NCBI GenBank assembly: GCA_035399845.1
Contig: DAOPJV010000005.1
Location: forward strand, 1 to 64,000
From: ECT2AJA-110-A sp035399845
GTDB lineage: Bacteria > Planctomycetota > Phycisphaerae > UBA1845 > UTPLA1
Direction: 5' to 3'
DNA: 64,000 nt
Position 1 is the first letter of the stretch, and every line of letters starts with the position of its first letter. The position numbers were made by a program, and so were the translations under genes. Shown here in pieces: positions 46,530 through 55,696 of the stretch. Under the pieces are notes generated by a model. The model did not search any database. It was not told the DNA's origin and worked only from the letters and a program-made list of their open reading frames with translations.

Positions 46530-47830
46530 GTACATCGATGAGCTGGAGTGACGCAATCGATCCGCCGAAGCGACGGCGCTGCTGGATCGATCAATGGTGT
46601 CGCCGAGCGGTTCAGCGCATGTTGTCCGAGATCACAGAGGGACGCGTCGAACTGGTCGATGGCGTCAGGTCGTACACATTCGGCGGCGTGACTTCGGACT
46701 TTCCCGTGACAGCGCGCGTGAGCGTGCATGATTGCGCCTTCTATCGACGCGCCGCGTTGGGCGGCCACATCGAAGTGGCCCGCAGCTACGCCGACGGTCT
46801 GTGGACGTGCGACGATCTGACGGCGCTGATTCGAATCTTCGCGCGTCATTCGGACACGCTGGATGCGACGGATCGCGGCTGGGCCCGTGTGGTCGAGCCA
46901 CTGCATCGGGCGTATCACTGGTTTCGCAGAAACTCGCCCAGCGGGAGCCGTCGCAACATCGCCGCCCACTACGATCTCGGCAACGACTTCTTCCGGCTGT
47001 TTCTGGACGAGACGATGACGTATTCCGCCGGCATCTTCGAGACGTCGAGGTCCAGCATGCGCGACGCCTCAATCGCCAAGCTGGATCGCATCTGCCGAAA
47101 GCTCCGGCTGTCACCCGACGACCATGTACTCGAGATCGGGACCGGCTGGGGGAGCTTCGCGATTCACGCCGCCCGGCATTACGGCTGTCGCGTCACGACG
47201 ACGACGATCTCAAGGGAGCAGCATGCGCTGGCGCAAAAGCGCGTCGAGGAAGCCGGTCTGACCGATCGCGTCGAGACGCTTCTCCGCGACTATCGCGAGC
47301 TGGACGGACAGTTCGACAAGCTCGTCTCGATTGAGATGATCGAGGCGGTCGGGCACCAGTACTTCGATACGTTCTTTCAGAAGTGCGCCTCGCTGCTGAA
47401 GCCGGACGGCCAGATGGCGCTGCAGGCGATCACGATTGCGGATCAGCGATTCGAGACTGCGCGTCGGACGGTCGACTTCATCAAGCGCGAGATTTTTCCA
47501 GGCAGCTGCATTCCGTCCGTCGAGCGGATCTGTCGGAGCGTCGCGTCGAGCAGCGACCTGCGCGTCACGCACCTGGAGGACATCACGCCGCATTACGCGA
47601 CGACGCTGGCCCGATGGCGTGAGACCATGTATCGCAACATTGAAGCGATCCGAGCCCTGGGCTACAGCGATCGATTCATCCGACTGTGGGATTTCTACTT
47701 CTGCTATTGCGAGGGGGGATTTGCGGAACGATACATCGGGACGGTCCAGATGACGCTTTCCAGGCCGCGAAATCGAAGCGCTCCGATTCTGCCGGCGGTC
47801 GACGCCCCAGCCATCGAGGTTGGGGCATGA
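46526..47830 (+). CDS. Cyclopropane-fatty-acid-synthase-like methyltransferase (copy 1)
   Basis: This 434-residue enzyme carries HYDLGNDFFRLFLDETMTYS, the SAM site LEIGTGWGSFAIHAARHYG, VSIEMIEAVGHQYF, DFIKREIFPGSCIPS and the C-terminal WDFYFCYCEGGFAERYIG. These are the markers of Cfa/mycolic-acid-type methyltransferases, which methylate unsaturated acyl chains in membrane phospholipids. Copy 2 at 49193 is more divergent. It is translationally coupled on both sides by ATGA overlaps. Confidence 0.92.
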   Translation: MSTSMSWSDAIDPPKRRRCWIDQWCRRAVQRMLSEITEGRVELVDGVRSYTFGGVTSDFPVTARVSVHDCAFYRRAALGGHIEVARSYADGLWTCDDLTALIRIFARHSDTLDATDRGWARVVEPLHRAYHWFRRNSPSGSRRNIAAHYDLGNDFFRLFLDETMTYSAGIFETSRSSMRDASIAKLDRICRKLRLSPDDHVLEIGTGWGSFAIHAARHYGCRVTTTTISREQHALAQKRVEEAGLTDRVETLLRDYRELDGQFDKLVSIEMIEAVGHQYFDTFFQKCASLLKPDGQMALQAITIADQRFETARRTVDFIKREIFPGSCIPSVERICRSVASSSDLRVTHLEDITPHYATTLARWRETMYRNIEAIRALGYSDRFIRLWDFYFCYCEGGFAERYIGTVQMTLSRPRNRSAPILPAVDAPAIEVGA

Positions 47831-48396
47831 GCCGACAGCGGCGAGTGATTGTCAACGTCATCGCCCTCCAGGTGGGTTGGTTCGCGTGTGTACTCGGCGC
47901 GGCCTGGGGGCTTCCCTGGACGGGCCCCGCGCTGGTGTTGCTGGCGATCGCGATCCATCTTGCCGCTTCACCCCATCGATCCGTCGATGCCACGCTCATC
48001 GCGATGTCCGCGATCATCGGTCTCATCGTCGACAGTCTGCTCATGCAGTCGGGCGTCATCGCTTTCAACAGTGGCGTGACGGCGGGATGGATCACTCCCG
48101 CCTGGATGATCGCGTTGTGGGCGAACTTCGGAACGAGCCTGAATCTCACGCTGGCGATCCTTCAGAATCGGTGGTTTCTGGCAATCCTCTTTGGCGCCGC
48201 CGGCGGGGCGCTGGCCTATATCGGCGGCGTGCGGCTGGGGGCGCTGTTGATGCCGGCGGGGATTGCCAGGGGAGGGATGTTCGTTGCGTTCGCCTGGGCC
48301 GTCGTCACGCCACTGCTGGTGGGCGCCGCGGCGCAGGCGCGCCGGCGCTCGTCGCCCTGTTCGACGAAACGTGTCGACGCGGAGGCGACGGCGTGA
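47827..48396 (+). CDS. DUF2878 family membrane protein
   Basis: This 189-residue protein has five to six hydrophobic helices. VNVIALQVGWFACVLGAAWG, IAMSAIIGLIVDSLLMQSGV and GWITPAWMIALWANFGTSLN are typical of DUF2878. Its place in Cfa/DUF1365 clusters suggests a membrane role in lipid modification, not further defined. Start ATG 47827 overlaps the previous stop; a longer frame runs through the upstream gene and is rejected. Confidence 0.85.
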   Translation: MSRQRRVIVNVIALQVGWFACVLGAAWGLPWTGPALVLLAIAIHLAASPHRSVDATLIAMSAIIGLIVDSLLMQSGVIAFNSGVTAGWITPAWMIALWANFGTSLNLTLAILQNRWFLAILFGAAGGALAYIGGVRLGALLMPAGIARGGMFVAFAWAVVTPLLVGAAAQARRRSSPCSTKRVDAEATA

Positions 48397-49196
48397 CGCT
48401 GGGATTGTCGGTCCATTTCGCCCTCGGCGCGGGGCTGGCGATCGTCGCCACGACGATGATCGCGCTGTGGGCCATTCAGCGTCGGACGGGCGACGCGGGA
48501 ATCGTCGACGTGGGCTGGTCGGCCCTGCTCGGAGTGCTGGCGATCTGGTATGCGATCGCGCTTGACGGGCCAGCGCACCGGCGGCTCGTAGTCGCCGTTC
48601 TCGCCGGATGCTGGTCGTTCCGCCTGGCGAGCTATCTGCTGATCGATCGCGTCATTTCGGGCGAAGAAGACGGACGCTATCAGGCGATTCGCAGGAACTG
48701 GGCGGCCAACCTGCAGACGTTTTTCTTCTGGTTCTTTCAGGCGCAGGGCCTGCTCGACTGGCTGCTCGCCCTGGTCTTCGTAACGGCCATCCTGAATCCG
48801 ACGCCCGATCTGCGGTGGACGGATTATGCGGCGATCGCGCTCTGGATCGTGTCCGTCGTTGGCGAATCAATCGCGGATCGCCAGTTGCGTTGCTTCAGAA
48901 ACGAGCCCGCGAACAAGGGGCTCGTCTGCCGGCGAGGCCTCTGGCGATATTCCCGCCATCCCAACTACTTCTTCGAATGGCTGCACTGGTGGACCTACGT
49001 GTTGCTGGCGATCGGATCGCCTTTCGTGTGGCTGACGCCGCTCGCGCCGATCGTGATGCTTCTGTTGATTCTCAAAGTGACGGGGATACCGCCGACGGAG
49101 GCTCGCGCGATCGAGAGCCGCGGCGACGCCTATCGCGACTATCAGTGCACGACGAGCGCATTGATTCCCTGGTTTCCGAAGGATGCAAGATCATGA
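48393..49196 (+). CDS. DUF1295 family membrane protein (steroid-reductase-like fold)
   Basis: This 267-residue protein has seven or so membrane helices. NLQTFFFWFFQAQGLLDWLL, QLRCFRNEPANKGLVCRRGL and LWRYSRHPNYFFEWLHWW mark DUF1295, related to membrane isoprenylcysteine methyltransferases and 5-alpha-reductases. GTG 48393 overlaps the previous stop (GTGA), and its own stop overlaps the next ATG. A methyl transfer or reduction step on lipid is inferred from family and context. Confidence 0.9.
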   Translation: MTLGLSVHFALGAGLAIVATTMIALWAIQRRTGDAGIVDVGWSALLGVLAIWYAIALDGPAHRRLVVAVLAGCWSFRLASYLLIDRVISGEEDGRYQAIRRNWAANLQTFFFWFFQAQGLLDWLLALVFVTAILNPTPDLRWTDYAAIALWIVSVVGESIADRQLRCFRNEPANKGLVCRRGLWRYSRHPNYFFEWLHWWTYVLLAIGSPFVWLTPLAPIVMLLLILKVTGIPPTEARAIESRGDAYRDYQCTTSALIPWFPKDARS

Positions 49197-50230
49197 GTCA
49201 GACGCCTGGATTGCGAGTCGTGATGCCGCTGGTCGAACGCGGCGTCGTTCCTGAATGGCTGGTTCGCTGGGGGATTCGCCGCCTGAACGCGGAGCGTCTT
49301 CAGCTGGAGCGATCGAGATTCCACGGCGAGCGTCTGTCGCAGTTTGCTGATTCACTGCGACAGGACGCGATCGCGCTGACGCCGGACGTTGCGAACGAGC
49401 AGCATTACGAGCTGCCCGCCGCCTTCTTCGAGCAGACGCTCGGCCGCCATCTGAAGTACAGCGGCTGCTACTGGCCCGACGGCGTCGCTTCGCTCGATGA
49501 CGCCGAGGCCGCGGCCCTGGCGCTGACCTGCGAGCGCGCCGAGATCGCCGACGGGATGCACATCCTCGAACTGGGATGCGGCTGGGGATCGCTGTCGTTG
49601 TGGATGGCGGAGCGCTATCCGGCCGCGCGGATCACGGCCGTCTCCAACTCCCATTCGCAGCGGGCGTTCATCGAGCGGCGATGTCGAGAACGGGGGCTAC
49701 GCAACGTCCGGGTGATCACGTGTGACATGAACGAATTCACGTCGTCGGGCGGCTTTGATCGCGTCGTCTCGGTGGAGATGTTCGAACACATGCGGAACTA
49801 CGACGCCCTCATGTCGCGCATCGCCGATTGGCTGGCGCCGGGCGGCAGGCTGTTTGTTCACATCTTCTGCCATCGGTCCTATCCGTACCTGTTCGAGACG
49901 GAGGGGGCGGACAACTGGATGGGGCGTTACTTTTTCACAAGCGGGATGATGCCGTCGTTTGATCTCCTGCCACAGTTTCAGCGGCGACTCACGCTGGACT
50001 CGCAGTGGTATCTGAATGGTGTTCACTACGCGCGAACGGCCGAGGCGTGGCTCGCCAATCTGGACGCTCGACGCGCTGCCGTCATGCCGGCGCTGCGAGA
50101 CACGTATGGCGCCGACGCCGAACGCTGGTTTGTCCGATGGCGACTGTTCTTCCTCGCCTGCGCGGAGCTGTTTCGCCACGACGAAGGTCGGGAATGGGGT
50201 GTCGCGCACTATCGATTCTGCAGGCAATGA
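49193..50230 (+). CDS. Cfa-like SAM-dependent methyltransferase (copy 2)
   Basis: This 345-residue enzyme has the SAM motif LELGCGWGSLSLWMAERYP, ITAVSNSHSQRAFIERRC, VSVEMFEHMRNYDALM and GGRLFVHIFCHRSYPYLFE. Its C-terminus (WFVRWRLFFLACAELFRHDE and WGVAHYRF) is the hallmark of the subgroup often called coclaurine-methyltransferase-like. This subgroup is found beside Cfa and DUF1295 genes in bacteria. Not redundant in sequence with copy 1. Last gene of the operon. Confidence 0.9.
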   Translation: MSQTPGLRVVMPLVERGVVPEWLVRWGIRRLNAERLQLERSRFHGERLSQFADSLRQDAIALTPDVANEQHYELPAAFFEQTLGRHLKYSGCYWPDGVASLDDAEAAALALTCERAEIADGMHILELGCGWGSLSLWMAERYPAARITAVSNSHSQRAFIERRCRERGLRNVRVITCDMNEFTSSGGFDRVVSVEMFEHMRNYDALMSRIADWLAPGGRLFVHIFCHRSYPYLFETEGADNWMGRYFFTSGMMPSFDLLPQFQRRLTLDSQWYLNGVHYARTAEAWLANLDARRAAVMPALRDTYGADAERWFVRWRLFFLACAELFRHDEGREWGVAHYRFCRQ

Positions 50231-50379
50231 CGTCAGATGGCGCCAGGCGACAATCCCCGGATTCCGACGTTTCGGCGCCCCCTTGTCGCAATATTCCCGA
50301 ACCGCCTTAAACTGCAGGGCGGATTGCGGGCGACTGGTCCGGGCGGGACCGGCGCCGCCTCGCAGGGGAGCATTGTCGA

Positions 50380-51699
50380 ATGAAAGTCTGTGTAGTCGGA
50401 ACCGGGTACGTCGGCCTTGTGGCGGGGACGTGTTTTGCTGACGGCGGCAACCATGTGATCTGCGTCGATAAGGACGCGACCAAGATCGAGGGGCTCAAGC
50501 GGGGCGACGTTCCGATCTATGAACCGGGCCTCAGCGAAATCATCACGCGCAACGTCAAGGCGGGGCGCCTGGAGTTTACGACCGAGCTGGAGCCGGCGGT
50601 CCGTGAGTCGCTTGTCTGCTTCATCGCCGTCGGAACGCCCCAGGACGAGGACGGCAGCGCCGACCTGTCGGCGGTCGTCGCCGTCGCGAAGGCGATCGGC
50701 CAGGCGATGGACGGCTATCGAATCGTCGTCACGAAGAGCACGGTTCCCGTCGGCACGCACAAGAAGGTGGACGCCGCCATCCGCGAAGTGACGCAGCACC
50801 CCGTCGATGTCGTCAGCAATCCCGAGTTCATGAAGGAGGGGGCCGCGGTCGACGACTTCACGAAGCCCGATCGCGTCGTCATCGGCACGACCAATCCGGC
50901 CGTCGTTGAGATTCTCAAGCAGCTCTACGCCCCCTTCATGCGAAAGAGCGAACGTCTGCTCGTCATGGATCCGGCCAGCGCCGAAATGACCAAGTACGCC
51001 GCCAATACCCTGCTGGCGACAAAAGTCTCCTTCATGAACGAAGTCGCAACACTGTGCGAGAAGTTCGGCGCCGACGTGGAAGTCGTGCGGAAGGGTGTCG
51101 GCAGCGACTCGCGAATCGGCCATCCCTTCCTGTTTCCGGGCGTCGGCTACGGCGGATCCTGCTTCCCGAAGGACGTTAGCGCGTTCGTCTGCATGGGACG
51201 GGAAGTGGGCGTACCGGCGGTCGTCGCGGAAGCGGTCCAGGAGCGAAATCGGCTGCAGCGACAGGGCTTCGCCCAGCGGCTGCTCGACTACTTCGGCGAC
51301 AGGATCAGGCAGACGACGATCGGCGTGTGGGGGCTGGCCTTCAAGGGGAGGACGGACGACGTGCGCGAGGCGCCCGCGATCGACGCGATTCGAATCCTGC
51401 GCGACGCCGGGGCGACGATTCGAGCCCATGATCCCGAGGCGATGGCCAACGGTGAACGCATGCTCGGCAGGGAGCGCATCACGTATCACGCCGATGGCTA
51501 CGAGGCGCTGAAGGACGCCGATGTCATGGTCGTCTTCACGGACTGGCCGGAATTCCGCACGCCGGACTTCGCGCTGGTTCGTCAGGCGCTGAAGGCGCCG
51601 GTCATCTTCGATGGTCGAAATCTCTACGACCCGGCGTACCTGGCCAAGCAGGGCTTCGAGTACCACAGCGTCGGTCGCCCCACGGTGAAGCCCCAATGA
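50380..51699 (+). CDS. ugd: UDP-glucose 6-dehydrogenase
   Basis: This 439-residue enzyme oxidises UDP-glucose twice to UDP-glucuronate. The start MKVCVVGTGYVGLVAGTCFA binds NAD. KSTVPVGTHKKV, NPEFMKEGAAVDDF, KYAANTLLATKVSFMNEV and the catalytic cysteine in GYGGSCFPKD follow, then WGLAFKGRTDDVREAPA. It overlaps the epimerase by 4 bases (ATGA), so its product is likely consumed directly by the next enzyme. Confidence 0.96.
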   Translation: MKVCVVGTGYVGLVAGTCFADGGNHVICVDKDATKIEGLKRGDVPIYEPGLSEIITRNVKAGRLEFTTELEPAVRESLVCFIAVGTPQDEDGSADLSAVVAVAKAIGQAMDGYRIVVTKSTVPVGTHKKVDAAIREVTQHPVDVVSNPEFMKEGAAVDDFTKPDRVVIGTTNPAVVEILKQLYAPFMRKSERLLVMDPASAEMTKYAANTLLATKVSFMNEVATLCEKFGADVEVVRKGVGSDSRIGHPFLFPGVGYGGSCFPKDVSAFVCMGREVGVPAVVAEAVQERNRLQRQGFAQRLLDYFGDRIRQTTIGVWGLAFKGRTDDVREAPAIDAIRILRDAGATIRAHDPEAMANGERMLGRERITYHADGYEALKDADVMVVFTDWPEFRTPDFALVRQALKAPVIFDGRNLYDPAYLAKQGFEYHSVGRPTVKPQ

Positions 51700-52676
51700 G
51701 TGGCGCAGGCGGCTCCACGATTCTCGTGACGGGCGGCGCCGGCTTCATCGGCTCGCACCTGTGCGAAGCGCTCCTGGCGCGAGGCGATCGCGTGATCGCA
51801 TACGACAGCTTCGACCCGTTCTATGACGTCGCGATCAAGCGGCGGAATATTGAGGCGGCCAGTCAGAACCCGTCGTATCGACTCATCGAGGCGGACATCC
51901 GCGATCTGTCTGCGGCGGAGGCGGCCCTGGCGGATGTCGACTGCGTCGTGCATCTGGCGGCGCGGGCGGGTGTTCGGCCGAGCATCGAACAGCCGCTCGT
52001 CTATCAGGACGTCAACCTCGGCGGTCTGAATGTCATGCTGGAGGCCGCGCGTTCACGCGGCGTAAAGAAGTTCGTCTTCGCCAGCAGCTCGAGCGTGTAC
52101 GGCAACAACAGGAAGGTGCCGTTCTCCGAGGACGATCCCGTCGATCATCCGATTTCACCCTACGCGGCGACGAAGAAGGCGGGCGAACTGATCTGTCACA
52201 CGTATCACCATCTCTTTGGGATGGACATTACCTGCCTGCGGTTTTTCACGGTATATGGCGCGCGGCAGCGACCCGATCTCGCGATACACAAGTTTACGCG
52301 GTTGATTGACGCCGGCCAGCCGATTCCCGTCTTCGGCGACGGAAGCATGATGCGCGATCACACATACATCGATGACATCATTCGCGGCGTTGTTGCGTCG
52401 ATCGACAATACCGGTGGATTCCGCGTGTATAATCTCGGCGAGTCAAGGCCGGTGTCACTGAGTGATCTGATCGCGGCGATTGAGGCCGCGCTTGGCAAAA
52501 AGGCGGTCATTGATCGAAAGCCTGTTCCGCCGGGTGACGTTCAGACGACATATGCGGATGTGACACGTGCGCAGGTGGAACTGGCGTACGAACCGCGGAC
52601 GCATCTGGCGGACGGGCTGGCGATGTTCGTCGAGTGGTTTCGGGCCGGACGGTCGTCGCGATCGACGACGCCATGA
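51696..52676 (+). CDS. NAD-dependent sugar-nucleotide epimerase (likely UDP-glucuronate 4-epimerase)
   Basis: This 326-residue short-chain dehydrogenase-type epimerase has GGAGFIGSHLCEALLARG, the active-site Ser/Tyr/Lys arrangement (SSSSVYGNNRKVPFSE; YAATKKAGE) and RFFTVYGARQRPDLAIHKF. The last is characteristic of UDP-glucuronate epimerases. Its position after ugd supports conversion of UDP-glucuronate to UDP-galacturonate for exopolysaccharide. Other UDP-hexose epimerase activities cannot be excluded. Confidence 0.88.
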   Translation: MSGAGGSTILVTGGAGFIGSHLCEALLARGDRVIAYDSFDPFYDVAIKRRNIEAASQNPSYRLIEADIRDLSAAEAALADVDCVVHLAARAGVRPSIEQPLVYQDVNLGGLNVMLEAARSRGVKKFVFASSSSVYGNNRKVPFSEDDPVDHPISPYAATKKAGELICHTYHHLFGMDITCLRFFTVYGARQRPDLAIHKFTRLIDAGQPIPVFGDGSMMRDHTYIDDIIRGVVASIDNTGGFRVYNLGESRPVSLSDLIAAIEAALGKKAVIDRKPVPPGDVQTTYADVTRAQVELAYEPRTHLADGLAMFVEWFRAGRSSRSTTP

Positions 52677-53245
52677 CTGACGATCGACGTCCTGTCCCCG
52701 CATCGCAGGAAACGCAAGGGGCGCCGACGTTGCATCACGAGGAAAGTCCGACGGCAATTCGTGAGGTCGGGCTCCGCCCGCTGATTGCTGAACTCGCGGC
52801 GCTTGCGTCTCGGGACTTTCAGGCCGTTTCCGAGATTCAGCGGAAACTCCTCGATGTGCTTCTTGCAACTTCTGACTACTGCCGCCGCAGCCGGATGGAT
52901 GAATGGGAAGTTGACGCCTTTCGAAAGAGGTTCCCCGACTGGACCGGATTCTCATCGAAGCTCGCCGACGAAATGGTCATCGAGCCCGGCAGCGCCGATG
53001 AGATTCTGGAGGCGATACTCGAAATGGGCAGGGGGCAGCTCTATTCTCAGTTTGACCGAGGGCTCGCGAACAGTGACTATCGACGCATTCAGGCTTCGTG
53101 GCGATCCCTTGTTGGAAGGGCGCCCGAGGACGCCAATATCGTTGGCTGGGAGATCGGGGACTCCACGACGGGGTTGTTTCGCCGCGTCATACGATGGACG
53201 TATCTCTGGTTGTCAGAACCCTGGTCCCGTCAGAGACGTCATTGA
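52673..53245 (+). CDS. Hypothetical protein, coupled to the epimerase
   Basis: I do not recognise this 190-residue protein. The ATG at 52673 overlaps the epimerase stop (ATGACTGA), which supports it as a real gene. Residues 1-35 look disordered. The rest is predicted mainly helical, with IQRKLLDVLLATSDYC and DEWEVDAFRKRFPDWTGF. A hydrophobic stretch near the C-terminus (VIRWTYLWLSEPW) might contact membrane. It lies between the epimerase and fcl, so a role in polysaccharide synthesis is only suggested by context. Confidence 0.6.
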   Translation: MTDDRRPVPASQETQGAPTLHHEESPTAIREVGLRPLIAELAALASRDFQAVSEIQRKLLDVLLATSDYCRRSRMDEWEVDAFRKRFPDWTGFSSKLADEMVIEPGSADEILEAILEMGRGQLYSQFDRGLANSDYRRIQASWRSLVGRAPEDANIVGWEIGDSTTGLFRRVIRWTYLWLSEPWSRQRRH

Positions 53246-53312
53246 TACTGTCGTTAGGCGCCAAGGGGATCTTCAGACGTAGTGTCGCGTCCCAAAGGAG
53301 CGGTGGCGGAGT

Positions 53313-54254
53313 ATGTTGGATCTCTCATCGCATCGAATCGTCGTCACGGGCGGGGCCGGATTTCTGGGGCATCATGTCTGTGAACAGCTCTGCGCGGCGG
53401 ACGTCGACGCCGGGGCGATCCTTGTTCCCCGCAGCTCGGACTACGATCTGACAAGAGAGGGCGATGTCGAGCGCATGTACGAAGACATGCGACCGACGAT
53501 CGTCATTCATCTCGCCGCCGTCGTCGGTGGCATCGGCGCCAATCGGGCCAATCCCGGCCGGTACTTTCACGACAATCTGGCGATGGGGATGCATCTCATC
53601 GAGCACGCGCGTCGCAATGACGTGCGAAAGTTTGTACAGGTCGGGACAGTCTGCTCCTACCCGAAGTTTACGGCCACGCCGTTTGTCGAAGACGATCTGT
53701 GGAAGGGCTACCCGGAGGAGACAAACGCGCCGTACGGCGTCGCCAAGAAGGCGCTGCTGGTCATGCTCCAGGCCTATCGTCAGCAGTACGATCTCAATGG
53801 TATCTCCCTGCTGCCGGCCAACCTCTATGGACCGGGCGACAACTTCGATCCCGGTTCGAGCCATGTCATTCCGGCCCTGATTCGCCGATTCTGCGACGCC
53901 AAAGCGAACGCCGAGGCGCAGGTGGTTGTCTGGGGCACGGGGACGCCCAGCCGCGAGTTCCTGTTCGTCGAGGATTGTGCGCGGGCGATCGTGATGGCGA
54001 CGCGGGAGTACGACGAAGGCGAGCCCGTCAACATCGGCACCGGCGACGAGATTACGATCGCTGACCTGGCCGAGCTCATTCGGACCCATGTCGGCTTTCG
54101 CGGCGCCATTCACTGGGACGCGTCCATGCCCGATGGTCAGCCACGTCGTCGTCTGGACACGACGCGCGCGAAGGCGGCGTTTGGATTCGAGGCCGAAACG
54201 CGCCTGGATGAGGGGCTTCGACAAACGATCGAGTGGTATCGCGGCCACGAATAA
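53313..54254 (+). CDS. fcl: GDP-L-fucose synthase
   Basis: This 313-residue epimerase-reductase makes GDP-L-fucose from GDP-4-keto-6-deoxymannose. It has the nucleotide-binding GGAGFLGHHVCEQL, LAAVVGGIGANRANPGRYFH, YGVAKKALLVMLQAYRQQY with the Tyr/Lys pair, and NLYGPGDNFDPGSSHVIPAL, VVVWGTGTPSREFLFVEDCA and the C-terminal MPDGQPRRRLD. The partner GDP-mannose dehydratase is not in the window. The same window encodes a fucosidase, but they lie 50 kb apart and are not obviously linked. Confidence 0.92.
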   Translation: MLDLSSHRIVVTGGAGFLGHHVCEQLCAADVDAGAILVPRSSDYDLTREGDVERMYEDMRPTIVIHLAAVVGGIGANRANPGRYFHDNLAMGMHLIEHARRNDVRKFVQVGTVCSYPKFTATPFVEDDLWKGYPEETNAPYGVAKKALLVMLQAYRQQYDLNGISLLPANLYGPGDNFDPGSSHVIPALIRRFCDAKANAEAQVVVWGTGTPSREFLFVEDCARAIVMATREYDEGEPVNIGTGDEITIADLAELIRTHVGFRGAIHWDASMPDGQPRRRLDTTRAKAAFGFEAETRLDEGLRQTIEWYRGHE

Positions 54255-54302
54255 TCGCGTGAACGGGCCAGTGGCTTCGCGTTGTCAGTGATCGGAGCCG
54301 CG

Positions 54303-54812
54303 ATGTGTCCTGTTCGAACCAACCTCGTCGTCATTGCCGTCCTGCTGATTCTCTCAGCCGTCGCCTGCCGTCGTGACGCGTCGCCTTCGGCGGCGCCCGA
54401 CAAGACGCCCACGTCCGCGACAACGGGGTCGAATCGTGACACGCCGGCGGCTGCCGGGTCGTCCGATCCGACGGCGCCTTCAGATCCGCCGCGGCGTGAC
54501 GCCCAGCCCCAGATGACTGAGCGCGAAAGGATCGAGGCGCTGATCGCCGCATTGGCCGATCTGCGGGGCGCGTCGTTCATTCGCAACGGGGAATCGCACG
54601 ATACCCGTGAAGCAATCGAGCACATGCGGCGCAAGTGGGAGTGGAAGACGGCGGAGATCCAGACGGCCGAGGATTTCATCCGACTGGCGGCGACGGGGTC
54701 ATCGATGAGTGGCAGGCCTTACACGATCCGCTTCGCGGACGGGCGGGAGATCGCGTCCGCGACCTGGTTTCGTGAGCGGCTGGCGGAGATCGTCGAGCGA
54801 GACGGGCGTTGA
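54303..54812 (+). CDS. DUF5329 lipoprotein
   Basis: This 169-residue protein has a signal peptide with a lipobox (LILSAVAC at about residues 15-22), a Pro/Ser/Thr/Ala-rich spacer (23-70), and a helical domain with ALIAALADLRGASFIRNG, AAEDFIRLA-like EDFIRLAATGSSMSGRPY and TWFRERL, the DUF5329 signature. The family's function is unknown. ATG 54303 was chosen to give a normal signal peptide. Convergent with the next gene. Confidence 0.82.
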   Translation: MCPVRTNLVVIAVLLILSAVACRRDASPSAAPDKTPTSATTGSNRDTPAAAGSSDPTAPSDPPRRDAQPQMTERERIEALIAALADLRGASFIRNGESHDTREAIEHMRRKWEWKTAEIQTAEDFIRLAATGSSMSGRPYTIRFADGREIASATWFRERLAEIVERDGR

Positions 54813-54850
54813 GTTTCCCGTCATCTCGCTCCAGTTCAGGGATCACATGA

Positions 54851-55450
54851 TCAATAGAACAGCGTCAGGACCATATGGGGTTCCTTCGTCTTGCCTTCGA
54901 AGAGACCGATGGCGGAGGTTGAACTCTTGATAAAGACGTCGGGATGCGCCTCAAGCCAATCATTGATCTGCTCATCCATATGGGCCATGCCCGCTTCCGT
55001 CAGCTTGCCGTGGAAGGTGCGGACGCGCGTCGCCGGCAGCTCGGGCGCCGCCAGGGCGCGCTTGTAGCGCGTGTCGTCATGTGAGCCGGCGAGGGTGCTG
55101 CCCGTGGCGAAACTGCGAATCATCGTGGAGCCCGCGACACGCGTTTCATCCACGTCGATCAGCGCGACAGGTTCGTCGGAGATGTCTCTTTCCCCTTCGT
55201 GAACGGGAGGGATATAGACGCCGCCCTGGGTCGTTCCGACCTCATCGCCGTGCGACACCGCATGGGCCGCGACGGGCGCCGCCGCGGCCGCCTGGGCGCT
55301 GACCTGCGCCTGGATTTCCTGTCGTTTCTTCTCGACGCACATATGGCACAGGAGCACGCCGGCGACGAGTCCCGCGCGTCGTTCAACAATGTCCTCGTTC
55401 GAGATCGCCGAATTGCATACCTGGCAGTGTCGTGGTTGCGTCGCGGACAT
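54851..55450 (-). CDS. Hypothetical protein with N-terminal zinc ribbon
   Basis: This 199-residue protein starts with a zinc-ribbon-like pair (CQVCNS ... CHMC, residues 9-38). An Ala-rich coil and an acidic, variable middle follow. The C-terminal domain (about 135-199) contains RTFHGKLTEAGMAHMDEQIN and VFIKSSTSAIGLFEGKTKEP. The C-terminal sequence looks conserved, but I cannot name the family. No membrane segments seen. Confidence 0.65.
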   Translation of the reverse strand: MSATQPRHCQVCNSAISNEDIVERRAGLVAGVLLCHMCVEKKRQEIQAQVSAQAAAAAPVAAHAVSHGDEVGTTQGGVYIPPVHEGERDISDEPVALIDVDETRVAGSTMIRSFATGSTLAGSHDDTRYKRALAAPELPATRVRTFHGKLTEAGMAHMDEQINDWLEAHPDVFIKSSTSAIGLFEGKTKEPHMVLTLFY

Positions 55451-55696
55451 GGTTTGCTCCCTCTCTCGCGTGGGTCCGGCCGGACCGATCGCGGCAAGAC
55501 GTGATCGTGGGAATCCGGATTCATCCTAACGTCGACGCCGCGCCAGGATCAAGCGCCGGATCCCCGGTTTGGCAAAGCGGAAGGCGGGAATCGGCGCCGG
55601 AATTGTACGATTGGGGGCGGCGCGGGCCGCGATGACGCCTCGTCATCGACGGGCCGGACCGGCGAGCTTATTTAGATTCATGTCTAAAATTGTGGA

